Source: Bacilli bacterium
Lineage (GTDB): Bacteria > Bacillota_I > Bacilli_A > ML615J-28 > CAG-313
Assembly: GCA_017409905.1 (NCBI GenBank)
Contig: JAFQRV010000036.1
Span: forward strand, 1-54,130
Length of the DNA: 54,130 bases
Direction: 5' to 3'
Positions 1 to 8,680 of this stretch are shown one piece after another. The notes below the pieces were generated by a model that did no database searches, was not told where the DNA came from, and was given only the letters and a program-made list of their open reading frames with translations. Within the stretch, counting starts at the first letter, position 1; the number at the start of each line of letters is the position of its first letter. A program made the translations under genes and the position numbers.

Positions 1-270
1 ATCAAAAATATCTGTGATATTATTTGATTTGCCTTTTGCAGTTATCTTGTTTATTTCTTCATTCTCGTGTGGTATTGCTTTATCTACAATTTTACCATCA
101 GTACTGATTTGAAGATTAACAATATCAAACTTTTTATTTTTTAATTCTTTGGTAATTTCTTTTCTATCATAATGATTGGTATTACCATATCTATCAGCCA
201 ATATCCAACCTACATTATTACCACTTGCATCTTTTTCTTTGCGGATGCACATTAGTTTCTCTTTTTCCAT
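1..270 (-). CDS. hypothetical protein, 3' end outside window
   Basis: The 90 visible codons read leftward from an ATG at 270 and run off the window edge without a stop. An AAGGATTGAG ribosome site lies just upstream. The N-terminus is polar (MEKEKLMCIRKEKDASG) and contains a stretch around residues 14-28 (NVGWILADRYGNTNH) that looks like a small beta-rich domain. I do not recognise the family. It is divergent from the 687-7386 operon and has its own TTGGAC/TATATA promoter at 299-327. Confidence 0.6.
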   Translation of the reverse strand, partial: MEKEKLMCIRKEKDASGNNVGWILADRYGNTNHYDRKEITKELKNKKFDIVNLQISTDGKIVDKAIPHENEEINKITAKGKSNNITDIFD

Positions 271-298
271 AGCACTCAATCCTTTCATTTTTTATTGT

Positions 299-327
299 TA
301 TATACTAAATTATATTTTTTTGTCCAA
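299..327 (-). promoter_or_regulatory. sigma-A type promoter for the minus-strand gene at 1-270
   Basis: On the minus strand TTGGAC (327-322) is followed after 17 bp by TATATA (304-299), about 30 bp before the start codon. Confidence 0.5.
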
Positions 328-393
328 GTAATTTTATTTATATAAGTTATATGTCTCTATGGTAATTTTATAAACTGTCATACATTGAAAAAG

Positions 394-428
394 AAGGAAC
401 GAGGTGGTTAAACTCCACCTCGTTCCTT
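394..428. terminator. strong hairpin between divergent genes
   Basis: AAGGAACGAGGTGG pairs perfectly with CCACCTCGTTCCTT around a six-base loop. Only the minus strand has a following T-rich run (TTCTTTTT). It therefore looks like a leftward terminator, yet no minus-strand gene is visible to its right. It may end a small RNA or insulate the two divergent units. Confidence 0.6.
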
Positions 429-536
429 TAATTGTGGGAAAAAGTTTGATTTTATATTTATAGTTTTAAGTGGTAAATAAAATGATATGAAAATGCTTGT
501 TTTAATTGATATGGTAAAGAAAAATCAATTTTGATA

Positions 537-632
537 GTGGACAGTTATAAGTTTGGGACTGAAGACATTTTAAAAGATTTATAGTAGATTTTATAAGATA
601 AGGACATGTGATGATAATTTGAGACAGTTATA
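537..632 (+). promoter_or_regulatory. GTGGACAGTTATAA-type upstream elements of the first operon
   Basis: GTGGACAGTTATAA occurs at 537-550 and a second copy, GAGACAGTTATA, at 621-632. Between them is GGGACT (556-561), which recurs in other upstream regions. No convincing TTGACA/TATAAT promoter is visible here, so the element may be the operon's main control site. The rest of 430-686 holds nothing else I can assign. Confidence 0.5.
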
Positions 633-686
633 TTTAATTTGAAGTGTAAGAACAAAATAAATAATATTTGAAAGGGTTGATTTTCA

Positions 687-962
687 ATGAAAAAGATAAT
701 GATATTAAGCAAAACAGGTAGAGAAAGAAGAGTTATGGGTTATGAAACCTGTGTTTATGATAACAAGATAATGTATAAACAGTTGCCAGATGGTAATTTC
801 TATGTGTTAGTTAAATGGGGTTCAAGAGCAGCTTGGGAAAAGCATGGTGTAATACCTCAGAAAACAGAGATTGTAATTAACAGTATGAGTAGCAGAGCAA
901 AGGCCTTAATCAAAGAAGATTTAGGTATTTGGAATAATGTTAATTGGGTAAATATAGGTTGA
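687..962 (+). CDS. hypothetical protein, 91 aa
   Basis: First gene of a long operon that runs to 7386. The ATG follows GAAAGGG with 11 bases between. The product is small and basic, without signal peptide or membrane segment, and has a central beta-like part (residues 19-45) and a C-terminal WNNVNWVNIG tail. No family recognised. Its place at the head of an operon whose later genes are secreted, membrane and methylase proteins suggests an element-specific accessory role, which is inference only. Confidence 0.7.
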   Translation: MKKIMILSKTGRERRVMGYETCVYDNKIMYKQLPDGNFYVLVKWGSRAAWEKHGVIPQKTEIVINSMSSRAKALIKEDLGIWNNVNWVNIG

Positions 963-992
963 TTTATTTTAACATAGAAAGGTTGGATTTAT

Positions 993-1349
993 ATGAAAAT
1001 TAATGATAAGGAAAAAAGATTACTTGATAAGTTTATGGATTGGTATAAAGGAGAAGTTAAATATAATTATGAAAAGTTGGTAGGATTTATTATAGGAACA
1101 CTTGATAATTTAGATAAGTGCAATTTTAACAACACGATAGGTAGTTTTGTAAAAGATGAACTTCTACAAAAAGATATATATGAGTTCGTAGATTGTGATG
1201 AAGATAATTGTCCTGATGAAATTATTTGGGAAGAACTTAAAAAGGAAGTTCTTGCAAATTATTCTCATTTTGCAGATTATCTATTGGAAGAGTACGAAGA
1301 TATAATGCAAGAAATTAGAGACGATTTTGTTAGTGAATATAGTAATTAA
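993..1349 (+). CDS. hypothetical acidic protein, 118 aa
   Basis: The ATG is preceded by GAAAGGTTGG. The protein is mostly helical in appearance and strongly acidic in its second half (DCDEDNCPDEIIWEEL and LLEEYEDIMQEIRDD), with only two cysteines, both inside the acidic stretch. There is no signal peptide. An acidic small cytoplasmic protein on a mobile element could be a DNA mimic or regulator, but nothing proves it. It lies 30 bp after the preceding gene in the same operon. Confidence 0.7.
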   Translation: MKINDKEKRLLDKFMDWYKGEVKYNYEKLVGFIIGTLDNLDKCNFNNTIGSFVKDELLQKDIYEFVDCDEDNCPDEIIWEELKKEVLANYSHFADYLLEEYEDIMQEIRDDFVSEYSN

Positions 1350-1378
1350 CAGAATTAAGTTTGGAAGGGGTTTTGATA

Positions 1379-1618
1379 ATGAAGAAAATTAAAAAGCAAT
1401 TAGAGTTGTTAAATATTGAGTTAAATAAGCAGTTGATTAGTCGTGAAAGGGTTATAGAAATTAAAAATCATACACTTGAAATTGCTTCAATGTTAGATAC
1501 AGAACTCAATAATAACATATTAAGAAGTATGGTAAATGAGATTTATAAAAGAGAAAGTAAATATCTAAAAAGACAGGTTAAAAAGTCTGTAAAGTTGTTA
1601 ATTGAGTATGTAAGTTAA
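1379..1618 (+). CDS. hypothetical helical protein, 79 aa
   Basis: The start at 1379 is chosen over an in-frame earlier codon because GGAAGGGG lies at the right distance only from this ATG. The product (MKKIKKQLELLNIELNKQ...) is almost wholly charged and heptad-like, so probably a short coiled coil, with a basic C-terminus (KRQVKKSVKLL). No signal peptide and no known family. Same operon as its neighbours. Confidence 0.65.
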   Translation: MKKIKKQLELLNIELNKQLISRERVIEIKNHTLEIASMLDTELNNNILRSMVNEIYKRESKYLKRQVKKSVKLLIEYVS

Positions 1619-1672
1619 TTTTAGTTATTGGGTAATAAAGAGAATAATAAGAAAAAGTGTGAGGTGTTTAAT

Positions 1673-2083
1673 ATGTTTAAGAAAGAATATGACGTATTAT
1701 TTGAGGTTAAAGGACAATTAGATGCAATAGAAAAAGTGGTTATGGAATTACCCAAAGAAGATTTTGAGAAAACATTTTCAGAGATAGTAAGTGCAGCAGA
1801 TAAAGTAAGTAAATTAACAAATAAGTTTCAAGCAACTGCAGGAAGATTAGCACAGTATCGTAAAGCATTATATTGGTTTGGTAATTATGATTTATTTTGT
1901 TGTATTTATACTGTGAGAAGTCTTATTGACGTAACAGAAAAGTATTTAGCAGAAAAAATTATATTAGCAGAATTGAAAAGACAAGCAAAAGAGTTTGAGA
2001 GTAAATTATTGAATGGTACTTCAGAAGTTAAATATTATGAGAAAGAAATTACATTTGACAGTTTACTTTCTATGGCAGTATAA
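1673..2083 (+). CDS. hypothetical coiled-coil protein, 136 aa
   Basis: Start set at 1673, where GTGAGGTGTTTAATATG gives a ribosome site. The first 55 residues look like a long amphipathic helix (FEVKGQLDAIEKVVMELPKED...). A Trp/Phe/Cys-rich patch follows (ALYWFGNYDLFCCIY) and then another helix. No signal peptide. The family is not recognised. The stop is 14 bp before the next start, which suggests coupled expression. Confidence 0.65.
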   Translation: MFKKEYDVLFEVKGQLDAIEKVVMELPKEDFEKTFSEIVSAADKVSKLTNKFQATAGRLAQYRKALYWFGNYDLFCCIYTVRSLIDVTEKYLAEKIILAELKRQAKEFESKLLNGTSEVKYYEKEITFDSLLSMAV

Positions 2084-2097
2084 GGACGGTGATTGGT

Positions 2098-2553
2098 ATG
2101 ATGAAGACAATGTATGGTATTACAGTAGATACAGAAACAGGTACAGTAAGCAAATTAACAAACGACTTATGTTTAGCATCAGCAAGAGCTTATTGTGAAT
2201 TAATTAAGTATGAAAAGTTTGAAGGTGATTTACTTACAGTATTGGTAAATGAAGCAGTTCAAGGTAGATTGAATGTAAAGGATATGCTCTCCGTTGCTAT
2301 CATGGTAGGTTTGATAAGGGATGCTGTGGCAAATGGGTATAGCTATAAAGATATTGTAATGTTAAGAAGTATGTATTTTGAGTTTAGAGAAATCGTAGAG
2401 TTTTCTGCTCATAAGAGAAGTCTTGATTGGATAGTTAGAGAATATGAAATTGATGAGCCAGAGATTGAGGCAGTTTTGGATATGACAGCAGATGACTTAA
2501 AAAATAGATATGTTTCTTATAAGAGTGCAAAAGAAAAAATATATTTTGGTTAA
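2098..2553 (+). CDS. hypothetical protein, 151 aa
   Basis: An upstream GTG at 2089 sits too close to AAGGA, so the ATG pair at 2098/2101 is preferred. The first residues (MKTMYGITVDTETGTVSKLT) look like a beta hairpin. The rest is helical and acidic, ending in a short basic stretch. There is no transmembrane segment. No known family. It lies between two coiled-coil-like small proteins in the operon, which may be partners. Confidence 0.65.
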   Translation: MMKTMYGITVDTETGTVSKLTNDLCLASARAYCELIKYEKFEGDLLTVLVNEAVQGRLNVKDMLSVAIMVGLIRDAVANGYSYKDIVMLRSMYFEFREIVEFSAHKRSLDWIVREYEIDEPEIEAVLDMTADDLKNRYVSYKSAKEKIYFG

Positions 2554-2591
2554 TAAATAAAAGAGAAAAAATAAGAAAAGGGGTTTTTAGT

Positions 2592-2894
2592 ATGAGAAGA
2601 GTTTTGAATAATATTGATGATATGAGATTGGTATATAACAAGGTAACTTATCCTCAATTTATGAGTAAGGAACTTGTTAAGAATGAAATATTTAATTTAG
2701 GGGTTTATATTGAATATTTGCAGACAACAAAAGGTATTTCAACAGAGCAGAAAAAGACAAATGAAGTATTAGCTCACAAGTTGAAAGAAGTAGTTGAGGG
2801 TTTAGAAAAAGTGGTAGATATTTTGGATACTTCGTCATCTAATTCAATATTGGCATTTGTAAGTCCAGAATATGCAGAAGAATTAAGACAATAA
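2592..2894 (+). CDS. hypothetical protein, 100 aa
   Basis: The ATG follows AAAAGGGGTTTTTAGT, a spacer similar to that before 1379 and 42466. The sequence is helical with a charged central part (TEQKKTNEVLAHKLKEVVEGLEK), and a coiled coil is likely. No secretion signal. Unknown family. It is the last cytoplasmic gene before the secreted 136-aa protein. Confidence 0.65.
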   Translation: MRRVLNNIDDMRLVYNKVTYPQFMSKELVKNEIFNLGVYIEYLQTTKGISTEQKKTNEVLAHKLKEVVEGLEKVVDILDTSSSNSILAFVSPEYAEELRQ

Positions 2895-2923
2895 AAGAAA
2901 AAATTAAAAAGGAGTTGTTTAAT

Positions 2924-3334
2924 ATGAAAAAGTTAATTAGTTCAATTTTAAGTATGGTTATGGTATTAAGTTTAAGTGTTTCAGTATTTGGTGCTGATTT
3001 AACTATGAATGTGGTAGATGGTACATATAAAGTTACAGTAGGCCCCAATGACGAAATAGGTTATGTAACTGTAAATAACGAGAATGATGAAGTCGTAGAT
3101 TATGTAATTATGGTTGGAAATGGTTATGGTTACTTATATTTTGACAATGTAAATATGGCTGACCTTGACATTTACAATGCAGAATTAGAGTTGATTTCAG
3201 AAGATGATTTAGGTGTATCAGGTTATCACGTATTTGAACTTGTAGAAGGTCAGAGAGATTATGACCCATTAGTAGATAAAGAAGTTAGAAACAATGTGGT
3301 TAATGAGGAAGAATTAGAAGATTACTTTGCTTAA
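2924..3334 (+). CDS. secreted acidic protein, 136 aa
   Basis: AAAAAGGAG lies at the usual distance from the ATG at 2924. Residues 1-24 form a clear Sec signal peptide (basic MKK, hydrophobic SILSMVMVLSLSVSVFG, cleavage after GA). The mature part is about 110 residues, acidic, beta-rich (YKVTVGPNDEIGYVTV...) and contains no cysteine. It looks like a small extracellular domain, and no known family was recognised. The sequence is followed by two unusual hairpins at 3339-3414. Confidence 0.75.
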   Translation: MKKLISSILSMVMVLSLSVSVFGADLTMNVVDGTYKVTVGPNDEIGYVTVNNENDEVVDYVIMVGNGYGYLYFDNVNMADLDIYNAELELISEDDLGVSGYHVFELVEGQRDYDPLVDKEVRNNVVNEEELEDYFA

Positions 3335-3338
3335 TCGT

Positions 3339-3414
3339 AATATAGTCTTGGTTAAAGGATGAAAAGACTATATTGTGATGGAGGTGTATGGTGGTGGTGT
3401 TTCACACCACCACC
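3339..3414 (+). promoter_or_regulatory. two tandem RNA hairpins over the start region of the next gene
   Basis: The first hairpin pairs AATATAGTCTT (3339-3349) with AAGACTATATT (3364-3374). The second pairs GGTGGTGGTG (from 3390) with CACCACCACC (to 3414) around a short loop. The second covers the likely start codon and neither has a T-run, so they look like a translational control leader and not a terminator. Confidence 0.5.
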
Positions 3415-4002
3415 TTGAGTATGAATAAGAATGCGGCAATATGTGTTAGAAATGAGAAAGGTATTAGAGTGATAAAGGTTGATACAAATGGTAATCCTGC
3501 TTTCGTGGGTGCAACCTTGTATGCAAAATATCAGACAAAATCAAAAGTAAATGCTTTAATGAGATTAGGTGATTTAGTTTCATTAGGAGAAGCAATTAAG
3601 CCTACTGCAAGTATAGGCCACTATGTATTAAAAGATGGTAGTAAAATGTTAGAAAGACGATTACAAGAAGGGGTTTGTGTTTCAAAGGCAAGAGATATAA
3701 GACAAATGGACGGTGATATGGTATTGAAAAACAAACCAATAAAACCTCGTATTTATCCTTTCTACGATATAGAAGTTGCTTTTATATCAGAAGGGGTTGA
3801 CTACCTTTATTTGTTTGAAGAGGATAAAGAAGAATGGTTTACCTATGGTATGGATAGTTGGAATAATTATAAGTTTGGGAAAATGAAAATTGACTATAAG
3901 TTTTATATAAATAATCTAATATGTCGTGAAGACATATCTGACCTGACAAGGACAGAAAAAAATAAATTGGTATATGTGGAAAATCAGAAGCCAAAAAAAT
4001 AA
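3388..4002 (+). CDS. hypothetical protein, about 204 aa
   Basis: The only good ribosome site is GGAGG at 3381-3385, so translation probably starts at the ATG 3388 or one of the GTG codons to 3394, all inside a stable GGTGGTGGTG hairpin. The ATG at 3421 has no ribosome site. The protein has an N-terminal beta-like region (GIRVIKVDTNGNPAFVG), a basic middle and an aromatic acidic region (YLYLFEEDKEEWFTYG). No signal peptide and no known family. It sits between two secreted-protein genes. Confidence 0.6.
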   Translation: MVVVFHTTTLSMNKNAAICVRNEKGIRVIKVDTNGNPAFVGATLYAKYQTKSKVNALMRLGDLVSLGEAIKPTASIGHYVLKDGSKMLERRLQEGVCVSKARDIRQMDGDMVLKNKPIKPRIYPFYDIEVAFISEGVDYLYLFEEDKEEWFTYGMDSWNNYKFGKMKIDYKFYINNLICREDISDLTRTEKNKLVYVENQKPKK

Positions 4003-4023
4003 TAAAAATTGGAGTGATAATTG

Positions 4024-5697
4024 ATGAAAAAGAAAATAATATCTGTTTTGCTTGTAATGACAATGGTTTTAAGCACTTCACAAATTATATTTGCAGAAAG
4101 TGTAGAGACACAAGGTTCTACAACATCCGCAAGTGAAAATATTTCAAAAAATGACAACTTAAGTTCGTCAAGTGATACAAAATCAAGTTCAAGTAATTTA
4201 GATGCAAATAAAGTGCAAAAAAGTTCATCAAGTGAAAATAGTAGCGCAGTATCAACAAGTTCAAATAATGATGCTGCAAATAGTTCTACAACTTCTAATG
4301 GTGATAGTGGTAATACTTCCACCTCCACCTCTTCTACTCCTGCATCATCAACAGAAAGTGAAAGCAGTTCTTCAAATGAAAGTTCAAATGTAGATAGTGG
4401 TATATCAGAGAATACAAACACTTCTGATACTGAAAATAATGTAGATAGTAATGATAATCAGCAAGAGAACAATACCTCTTCTGAAAAGGATGATACTAAA
4501 CAAGACGAGAATATCGATAATTCAGTAACAGACACAAATGAGAATAGTGGTAATTCTGAAACAGACATTATTCCAGAAGATAAAGTTGAGAACATTCCAG
4601 ATGATGACACAGTTATAGAAGATACTATCACACCCACCCCCTCACCTGATAATTCAGATGATGTTGTAAAGGAAGATAGCACAACAGAAACACCTATTGA
4701 AAGTGAAACAACTGAAAAGGAAGAAAACAAAGAAACTACTGATAATGAAATAGTTGATAATGGTAATTCAGAAACAGAAACAACACCTGACTTACCCATA
4801 GAAGATACAGAAAAAACAGAGGATAAATCAGATGTTGAAGAAGATAAAACAATAGAAAATGAAGAAACAAAAGAGCCTTCTTCTGATACTGAAACTGAAA
4901 ATAATACAGAAGAAAAGCCAGAGGACAAAACAGAAGAAACTCCAACTGAAGAAGATACACAGGAAGAAGTTGAAGAAGAAACTGAAGAGAAAGAAATTGA
5001 AGAAGAACCAGAGGTTAGAAAACCAAAGGTTTATATGTTGCCTGGCGGCTTAAAAATCTATCGTGACGAAGATGGTACTTTGGCAATTGAAGATTACACC
5101 TTAACAAATACAACAGGTGTTGATGTTTATTTGAAAGGTGCAGTAATACAACCTATAAATGGTTGGTCTATGGTTGGAAGTAATTATGATTTTAAGAATG
5201 CCAAGGCAGAGCAGAAAGATTTTAGATTGACAGTAAATGGTCAAGTAATGAGAAATCTTGATGAAAATGGTTATATAGAGTTTAGACATCCTCTTGTTAT
5301 AGAGAATGGTAATACAGGCAGCTTCCCCATTGAATTAGAAATGGGTGCTTTTAGAGAAGGTATTTCAGAGGGAATGTTTACATTTACCTTGATATTTGAA
5401 GAAGTAATTTATGAAGAAGAATATCAAGAAGAAAGTTCTACTAAAACAGAAGAAAATCAAAATGAAGTTGTAGATAGTGGTAATACTGAAACAACAGATG
5501 AAGAGCAAGAAACTCCTGTTATTCCAGAAGAAAATATTAAGGATGAAGTTCCTGCAATAAAGGAAGAACAATCTGATGAAGAAGTAGAAACACCAACAGA
5601 AACGGTTGTTGAAGATACTCCTAAAGAGGAAGTCAAGGAAGAAATTATAGAGGAAAATATCGTAGAAGAAGATGTAGAAACGGAATTAGAAGAATAA
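4024..5697 (+). CDS. secreted acidic surface protein with repeat-rich stalk, 557 aa
   Basis: Residues 1-25 are a signal peptide. Residues about 30-330 are low-complexity Ser/Thr/Asn changing to Asp/Glu/Thr, a typical extended stalk. Residues about 333-460 form a folded domain (VYMLPGGLKIYRDEDG ... GWSMVGSNYDFKNA ... LTVNGQ) that resembles the secreted domain of the 52639 protein and the C-terminus of the 42466 protein in the order of its motifs. A second acidic tail ends the protein. There is no LPxTG motif or SLH domain, so its attachment is unknown. Several minus-strand open frames opposite it are artefacts of the repeat composition. Confidence 0.8.
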   Translation: MKKKIISVLLVMTMVLSTSQIIFAESVETQGSTTSASENISKNDNLSSSSDTKSSSSNLDANKVQKSSSSENSSAVSTSSNNDAANSSTTSNGDSGNTSTSTSSTPASSTESESSSSNESSNVDSGISENTNTSDTENNVDSNDNQQENNTSSEKDDTKQDENIDNSVTDTNENSGNSETDIIPEDKVENIPDDDTVIEDTITPTPSPDNSDDVVKEDSTTETPIESETTEKEENKETTDNEIVDNGNSETETTPDLPIEDTEKTEDKSDVEEDKTIENEETKEPSSDTETENNTEEKPEDKTEETPTEEDTQEEVEEETEEKEIEEEPEVRKPKVYMLPGGLKIYRDEDGTLAIEDYTLTNTTGVDVYLKGAVIQPINGWSMVGSNYDFKNAKAEQKDFRLTVNGQVMRNLDENGYIEFRHPLVIENGNTGSFPIELEMGAFREGISEGMFTFTLIFEEVIYEEEYQEESSTKTEENQNEVVDSGNTETTDEEQETPVIPEENIKDEVPAIKEEQSDEEVETPTETVVEDTPKEEVKEEIIEENIVEEDVETELEE

Positions 5698-5716
5698 GTA
5701 AAGTGAGGTTGTTAAT

Positions 5717-6493
5717 ATGAAAAAGATTAGCTTATTTAATGGTGATTGTGAAGATTTGTTTGGTAAGATTGAGGATAATAGTGTAGATTTAATAATAACT
5801 GACCCACCCTACGGAGTTGAATACTCCAAAGGGTTTGATGACAGTTTAGAGTATGTTAAAAATAATGTAAGTTTTTGGTTAGAACAAATGCATAGAGTTT
5901 TGAAAGATGGTTGTCATTGTTATATTTTCATACCTACAAAAGAAATTGGTTTATGGTTGTATGAAATAGAAAAGGTTTTTAATCTAAACAATATTTTGTC
6001 TGTAAGAAGTCATTCCAGCGCTGTATATTGCAATAATAATTTTCAATTTAATTGTCAATTGGTGGCATATTGCAGCAAAGGTAAGGCTAAAAAGTTTAAT
6101 GAGTTTGACTTCTTTTATACAAGTGAAGATTGGTTAAATGACAAGAGAAATAAAAATCCAAAACTTTATACATACTCTTACCCTTCCTTTATTTCAAATG
6201 TTTTTGCAAATACAAATACTGACCCTTTGGATGATAAGATATCGCTATATACATTTAAGCATCCTTGTTCTAAAAATGTTGAGTTATTAAACTTATTCGT
6301 GGGTATATCTTCAAATAAAGGAGACGTTATATTTGACCCCTTTGTTGGTGGTGGAAGTACAGGAGTAGCAGCAACAGAAATGGGCAGAAGTTTTATAGGT
6401 TTTGAGAAGAATACAGAGTATTTTGATTATCTAAAAGAAAAGTTTGGTAATTTTAGTGCTTGGCATTCAGATTATAAATATGAAATAGCTTGA
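5717..6493 (+). CDS. DNA methyltransferase, N4/N6 type (beta-class order)
   Basis: A 258-aa enzyme of the N6-adenine/N4-cytosine methylase family. The catalytic motif DPPYGVEYSKG lies near residue 30 and the AdoMet-binding motif FDPFVGGGSTG near residue 212, so the catalytic motif comes first, as in the beta class. A ribosome site GTGAGG precedes the ATG. No restriction endonuclease lies beside it, so it is an orphan methylase that may protect the element from host restriction or mark its DNA. Its stop lies 17 bp before the next start. The target sequence cannot be told. Confidence 0.9.
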   Translation: MKKISLFNGDCEDLFGKIEDNSVDLIITDPPYGVEYSKGFDDSLEYVKNNVSFWLEQMHRVLKDGCHCYIFIPTKEIGLWLYEIEKVFNLNNILSVRSHSSAVYCNNNFQFNCQLVAYCSKGKAKKFNEFDFFYTSEDWLNDKRNKNPKLYTYSYPSFISNVFANTNTDPLDDKISLYTFKHPCSKNVELLNLFVGISSNKGDVIFDPFVGGGSTGVAATEMGRSFIGFEKNTEYFDYLKEKFGNFSAWHSDYKYEIA

Positions 6494-6510
6494 GAAAGGA
6501 GTTGTTTATT

Positions 6511-7386
6511 ATGTTAAAGAGAGTTTTTAGTTTAATGACAGTTGTACTTATGGTATGTAGTTTAATGATACCTACAATGGTTTTTGCGGATGATATAGAA
6601 GCATTAAGTAAAGGTCAGGAAGGTATTGCTAAAATAGGATATCCAGAGAATGAATTAAAGGTTGAGAATATGATAAATGCTATGGGTGGAGATACAAGCA
6701 CAGGTTGGATTGACAAAGATATGGGTTTTACAACAGATGGTATTTTATATGTAAAGCATCGTGGTAACTATGTGAGCTTACTCCAAATGAAAAATGGTGA
6801 ATTATTAGTCAATGAAAATGGTTATGAAGAAGCAAGCACAGATAAAGTGACAACAGCAACAAAGAAGTTTGTTGATGCTTTAACTGATGTATGTGACGAA
6901 AAAAGCGATACAGCAGATGAAATTATGACAGAGTTTCAGAATATAGGTGGTAAGGTTAATACAGTAATGTTAGCATTGGTATTTGACGATACCAAAGGAG
7001 ATATGTATGGTGCTTATACTTGGTTAAGTCCAGCATTTGCAGCATTAAATATTGTATTAGGTATAGGTGCAGTTGTTTTAATTTTCTTATTATTAGCATC
7101 CACAGTATTAGACCTTGCTTACATAGGATTACCTATATGGAGAGAACATTCATCTGAAAATGGTAAAGACAAGCCATTTGGTGTTTCTTTTGATGCTACT
7201 GCTACTGTTAAAGAAGTTGAGAAAAACATTGGTGAGGGTCAATATAAAAATGCCTATTTGATATATCTAAAACGTAGAGCAATAACATATATTATTCTTG
7301 CAGTATGTATAATGTATTTAATTTGTGGTGGATTAAGTGGCATTATCAATGCAATTTTAGGGTTAGTTAGTGGTATTACAGGTTAA
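6511..7386 (+). CDS. secreted/membrane protein, possible transfer-apparatus component, 291 aa
   Basis: The start at 6511 is set by GAAAGGAG. Residues 1-27 are a signal peptide (cleavage near VFA). About 150 extracellular residues follow, then a hydrophobic segment at about 175-200, a charged loop of about 50 residues with several lysines, and a second long hydrophobic segment at about 253-285. This topology suits a membrane subunit of a secretion or conjugation machine, but no family was recognised. It ends the first operon. An accessory cassette with its own promoter follows. Confidence 0.7.
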   Translation: MLKRVFSLMTVVLMVCSLMIPTMVFADDIEALSKGQEGIAKIGYPENELKVENMINAMGGDTSTGWIDKDMGFTTDGILYVKHRGNYVSLLQMKNGELLVNENGYEEASTDKVTTATKKFVDALTDVCDEKSDTADEIMTEFQNIGGKVNTVMLALVFDDTKGDMYGAYTWLSPAFAALNIVLGIGAVVLIFLLLASTVLDLAYIGLPIWREHSSENGKDKPFGVSFDATATVKEVEKNIGEGQYKNAYLIYLKRRAITYIILAVCIMYLICGGLSGIINAILGLVSGITG

Positions 7387-7410
7387 TATGTATGATTTTG
7401 GTCAAAAATC

Positions 7411-7469
7411 TTGAGTTTTTAGCTATTTTGCGATATAATAGAGACACCTTGTTAAGAAAAGAGGTGTCT
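7411..7469 (+). promoter_or_regulatory. promoter plus hairpin masking the ribosome site of the ART-like gene
   Basis: TTGAGT (7411-7416), 17 bp, TATAAT (7434-7439). The transcript would begin with the hairpin AGACACC (7442-7448) / GGTGTCT (7463-7469), which overlaps the AGAGG ribosome site before the ATG at 7477 and is followed by TTATTAT. It could act as an attenuator, a terminator of the upstream operon, or a translational lock. Confidence 0.6.
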
Positions 7470-7476
7470 TTATTAT

Positions 7477-8181
7477 ATGATTAAAGAAACGAATATTGAT
7501 TTGGTAAGAGGTATGGCTAACACCTTCCTCCACCTACCCATTGAGAAAACAAAGTTTTATCCTGCTATCGTAGCGCATCCTTTTACAGATAGTGGTATAA
7601 CAGGTATAAATACAGAAGACGGATGCAGAATGGTTAATCTTTGTGAAAGTGAAGAAGATTTGAAGTTCTGGCAGGATAAGGTTAAAGAAGTAATAGACAA
7701 ATCAGATTTATTTGGCATATTCTTTATGATTTCAAAACCTTATAGATTTGGTTTCTTAAAACATATAATTGATTTTATTTCAGTTGAGGATATGTCAACT
7801 GTATTAGGTCAGAATTGGAACTTGGTAGAGTTTAGTAATAAAGATGCCAATATGACGGTAAATCAGTTATTAAAACTATTTAAGCAGGCAATTCCTGAAA
7901 AGTTAATGGATGCTGATGAATTAAAGAAGTTTAGAAAGTTACCAGATAAAATTAAGATATATAGGGGTTTAACAAGTTACAATAAAAACAATGTGAAAGC
8001 ATTGTCTTGGACTACAAGTAAAAAGACAGCAGAATGGTTTTCTAACAGATTTCAACAAGGTGATGGTATTGTTTATAGTGCAACCATTGATAAAAAATAT
8101 GTATATGCCTATTTTGATGGTCGTAATGAGGATGAAGTGATTGTTGACCCTGCAAAATTAGAAGATTTAAAGGAATTATAA
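7477..8181 (+). CDS. probable ADP-ribosyltransferase-fold protein, 234 aa
   Basis: The C-terminal 85 residues carry the order of motifs typical of R-S-E class ADP-ribosyltransferases: an Arg in IYRGLTS (near 162), an S/T strand in LSWTTSKKTAEWF (near 175-187), and an E-x-E in GRNEDEVIVDP (near 216-226). The N-terminal 140 residues are unlike anything I recognise and may bind the target. No signal peptide is seen, so it should act inside the cell. It has its own promoter and heads a four-gene cassette. A role as toxin, anti-host factor or defence effector is inference. Confidence 0.6.
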   Translation: MIKETNIDLVRGMANTFLHLPIEKTKFYPAIVAHPFTDSGITGINTEDGCRMVNLCESEEDLKFWQDKVKEVIDKSDLFGIFFMISKPYRFGFLKHIIDFISVEDMSTVLGQNWNLVEFSNKDANMTVNQLLKLFKQAIPEKLMDADELKKFRKLPDKIKIYRGLTSYNKNNVKALSWTTSKKTAEWFSNRFQQGDGIVYSATIDKKYVYAYFDGRNEDEVIVDPAKLEDLKEL

Positions 8182-8191
8182 GAGGTTATTT

Positions 8192-8680
8192 ATGAGTGAA
8201 GAAATTAAAAGACCCTCAGATTTTTTTAAGAGTATGGATGAAGTCAAGGCTTATGCAGATAGTATAAAAGATAAAGTGCCAGAGGACATATATGAGGATA
8301 TTTTATTCTTGTTAGGGTTGGAAGAAAATACTGCTATAACTGAAAAAATCAATATTGGAAATGTTGAAGTTGACATTGATAGTTATATAGTAGATTTGGT
8401 AAAATATCTTGATGAAAAGGGTTATAAACCTATGGCAAGCTGCTCTGGTTTGCAGGAAGAACATCAGAACTCTAAACATCAACCAAAACAGGGTTATTTG
8501 GCTATTGAGTATAGTCCTATGTTCTTCAAATATTTATTTGATTTCTTTGGTATTGAAGGCATAACAATTGATAAGAGTGAGTGCTTTTTAAAACCCTGCA
8601 TTACCTTTACTGTTAAAGCAGATACAGATGAAGAAATGAAAAGACTTTGGGACGAATTGTTTGAGTTCTTTCGTAAGTAA
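8192..8680 (+). CDS. hypothetical protein, 162 aa
   Basis: Follows the ART-like gene by 10 bp with its own AAGAGG site. The middle part reads LVKYLDEKGYKPMASCSG, a pattern in which a helix leads to a Cys-Ser-Gly turn, as in some small nucleic-acid-related folds. This is only a resemblance. The rest is acidic and helical. It could be the partner or immunity protein for the ART-like protein, based on position only. Confidence 0.65.
   Translation: MSEEIKRPSDFFKSMDEVKAYADSIKDKVPEDIYEDILFLLGLEENTAITEKINIGNVEVDIDSYIVDLVKYLDEKGYKPMASCSGLQEEHQNSKHQPKQGYLAIEYSPMFFKYLFDFFGIEGITIDKSECFLKPCITFTVKADTDEEMKRLWDELFEFFRK

Noticed and set aside
394-428. Riboswitch or attenuator for the first operon
   Set aside because: It is 260 bp before the first gene with control elements between, and its T-run is on the other strand.
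4458-4960. Long minus-strand frames rich in Ser/Val/Phe
   Set aside because: They are mirror images of the acidic repeat region of the 4024 gene and have no ribosome sites.
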